Assembly: GCA_903847405.1 (NCBI GenBank)
Contig: CAINDP010000099.1
Span: forward strand, 1-64,000
DNA: 64,000 bases
From: an uncultured Myxococcales bacterium
GTDB taxonomy: Bacteria > Myxococcota_A > UBA9042 > DTJE01
Direction of reading: 5' to 3'
The notes below the pieces were generated by a model, which was not told where the DNA came from, did no database searches, and was given only the letters and a program-made list of their open reading frames with translations. Both the position numbers and the translations under genes were made by a program. Within the stretch, counting starts at the first letter, position 1. Each line of letters opens with the position of its first letter. Of this stretch, positions 63,131-64,000 are shown piece by piece.

Positions 63131-64000
63131 TCACCCTCTGCGCCAGGAAGGCGCTGATCCCGTTGCCCGGCGCCACGCCGACGGTCCGGGCGACGACGGT
63201 GCGATCGTCGTCCCCGCCGGCGCCGAATCCATCAAGGACCGTGCCGCCACCGCGGCGGCCACGTCCTCCACGGACACCACGTCCGCGGCCGGCAGGGGCC
63301 CGATGCGGACCACCAGGCCCGTGTCGTAGGTCCCCGCCCGGAACTCCCGGGACGCCAGGACGTGGCGCAGGAACGGGAGATTGTGGCGCACGCCGCCGAT
63401 CTCGAATTCCCCCAGCGCCCGTTCCATCCGGGAAATCGCCTCGGGCCGGGTGCGGCCCCAGACCGTGACCTTCGCCAGCAGGGTGTCGTAGTACGAGCAG
63501 ACCTCGCCGCCCTCCTCGACCCCGTCGTCCACCCGCACGAAGGGTCCCAGGGGGGGGCGGTACCGGAACAGCCGGCCCGGCGAGGCCACGAAGCCGTTGT
63601 AGGGATCCTCGGCGCACACCCGGCACTCGATCGCGGCGCCCCGGGGCACCAGGTCCTCCTGCCGCCAGGGCAGCGGTTCACCCAGCGCGATCCGGATCTG
63701 GGCCTGGACCAGGTCCACGCCCAGGACGGCCTCGGTCACCGCGTGCTCGACCTGGAGGCGCGTGTTCATTTCCAGGAAGTGGAAGGCGCCGGCCGGGTCC
63801 ACGAGGTACTCGACCGTGCCGGCCCCCTCGTAGCCCAAGGACGTGACGGCCCGCAGGGTCGCCTGGTACATCGCCTGGCGCAGCAGCGGGTCCAGGCCCG
63901 GGTCCGGCGCCTCCTCGATCACCTTCTGGTGGCGGCGCTGGACCGAGCAGACACGCTCGCCCAGGTGCACGACGTCCCCCCGGCCGTCGGCCAGGAACTG
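63131..64000 (-). CDS. Biotin carboxylase subunit, C-terminal part (5' end outside window)
   Basis: The frame is open to base 64000. Visible motifs are the ATP-grasp end LEMNTRLQVEHAVTEAVLGVDLV, the biotin carboxylase C-domain (GAAIECRVCAEDPYNGFVASPG, YYDTLLAKVTVWG) and RAGTYDTGLV. It carboxylates biotin on the carrier protein encoded next. The last 33 or so residues before the stop at 63131 look unlike the family and are Ser/Pro-rich. The neighbouring frame over the same bases reads VLDGFGAGGDD ... NGISAFLAQRVSGR and ends in an ATGA overlap with the carrier gene, so a one-base frameshift near 63230 is likely. Confidence 0.9.
   Translation of the reverse strand, partial: QFLADGRGDVVHLGERVCSVQRRHQKVIEEAPDPGLDPLLRQAMYQATLRAVTSLGYEGAGTVEYLVDPAGAFHFLEMNTRLQVEHAVTEAVLGVDLVQAQIRIALGEPLPWRQEDLVPRGAAIECRVCAEDPYNGFVASPGRLFRYRPPLGPFVRVDDGVEEGGEVCSYYDTLLAKVTVWGRTRPEAISRMERALGEFEIGGVRHNLPFLRHVLASREFRAGTYDTGLVVRIGPLPAADVVSVEDVAAAVAARSLMDSAPAGTTIAPSSPGPSAWRRATGSAPSWRRG

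Noticed and set aside
1-64000. tRNA, rRNA or integrated phage
   Set aside because: No cloverleaf-like or rRNA-like sequence and no integrase, capsid, terminase or attachment repeats were recognised.

Overview
The window is about 64 kb of very GC-rich DNA, packed on both strands with genes that use almost only G or C at third codon positions. Two secreted proteins end in a Gly-Cys-Gly-Gly stretch, a hydrophobic helix and a short Arg-rich tail (MYXO-CTERM type). There are also MopE-like Asn-Asp-Cys-Asp-Gly repeats, a lamin-tail domain, several giant Cys-rich surface proteins and a TIGR04551-like outer-membrane protein. Together these point to a Gram-negative member of the Myxococcota or a related former deltaproteobacterial lineage. 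I saw no rRNA, tRNA, CRISPR array or transposase.

Layout. 1-6.6 kb: the 3' part of a Cys-rich repeat protein, a small HAMP-like membrane protein and a five-PAS histidine kinase. 7.0-18.0 kb: a lipoprotein, then a contractile injection system (CIS) operon in the order cap (DUF4255), sheath 1, tube 1, two small tail genes, sheath 2, tube 2, a 1030-residue low-complexity protein, a LysM baseplate protein and a gpD-like hub. It has its own promoter and stops abruptly: no spike, gp25, baseplate wedge, tape measure, fibre or AAA+ ATPase is present. 18.0-20.8 kb: a thiol-redox operon (VKOR-DsbA fusion, OmpA-like protein, TlpA-like thioredoxin). 21.0-27.0 kb: Lnt, a TPR protein, a HIT protein and ClpX in one run, then an ATP-grasp/GNAT pair. 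27.2-36 kb: two uncharacterised proteins, small genes, a RodZ-like protein, RecO, a MopE-like protein and an outer-membrane protein. 36-46 kb: an M23 peptidase, a Cys-rich lipoprotein with a clear promoter and terminator, RibBA, a PpiD-like chaperone and the NfnAB pair. 46-50 kb: a PqqD-like protein, M20 and M24 peptidases and a lipoprotein. 50-56.3 kb: a cobalamin uptake operon (btuB, a beta-propeller lipoprotein, btuF, btuC, btuD) behind a cobalamin riboswitch. 56.3-59.6 kb: a Kazal-like lipoprotein, an outer-membrane protein and a dolichol-phosphate-mannose-synthase-like glycosyltransferase. 59.6-64 kb: an ArsA-like ATPase, a methylmalonyl-CoA mutase large subunit, a biotin carrier and a biotin carboxylase that runs off the end.

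How the genes connect. The cobalamin operon would feed the B12-dependent mutase, and the biotin enzymes upstream of the mutase would supply methylmalonyl-CoA from propionyl-CoA. The VKOR/TlpA operon would help fold the many disulfide-rich exported proteins encoded here. Lnt, the LAxC-type lipoproteins and PpiD fit heavy traffic to the envelope. About a dozen intergenic regions carry a TTGACA-like -35 box 17-18 bases from a TAnnnT-like -10 box, which stands out against the GC-rich background and gives a usable local promoter model.
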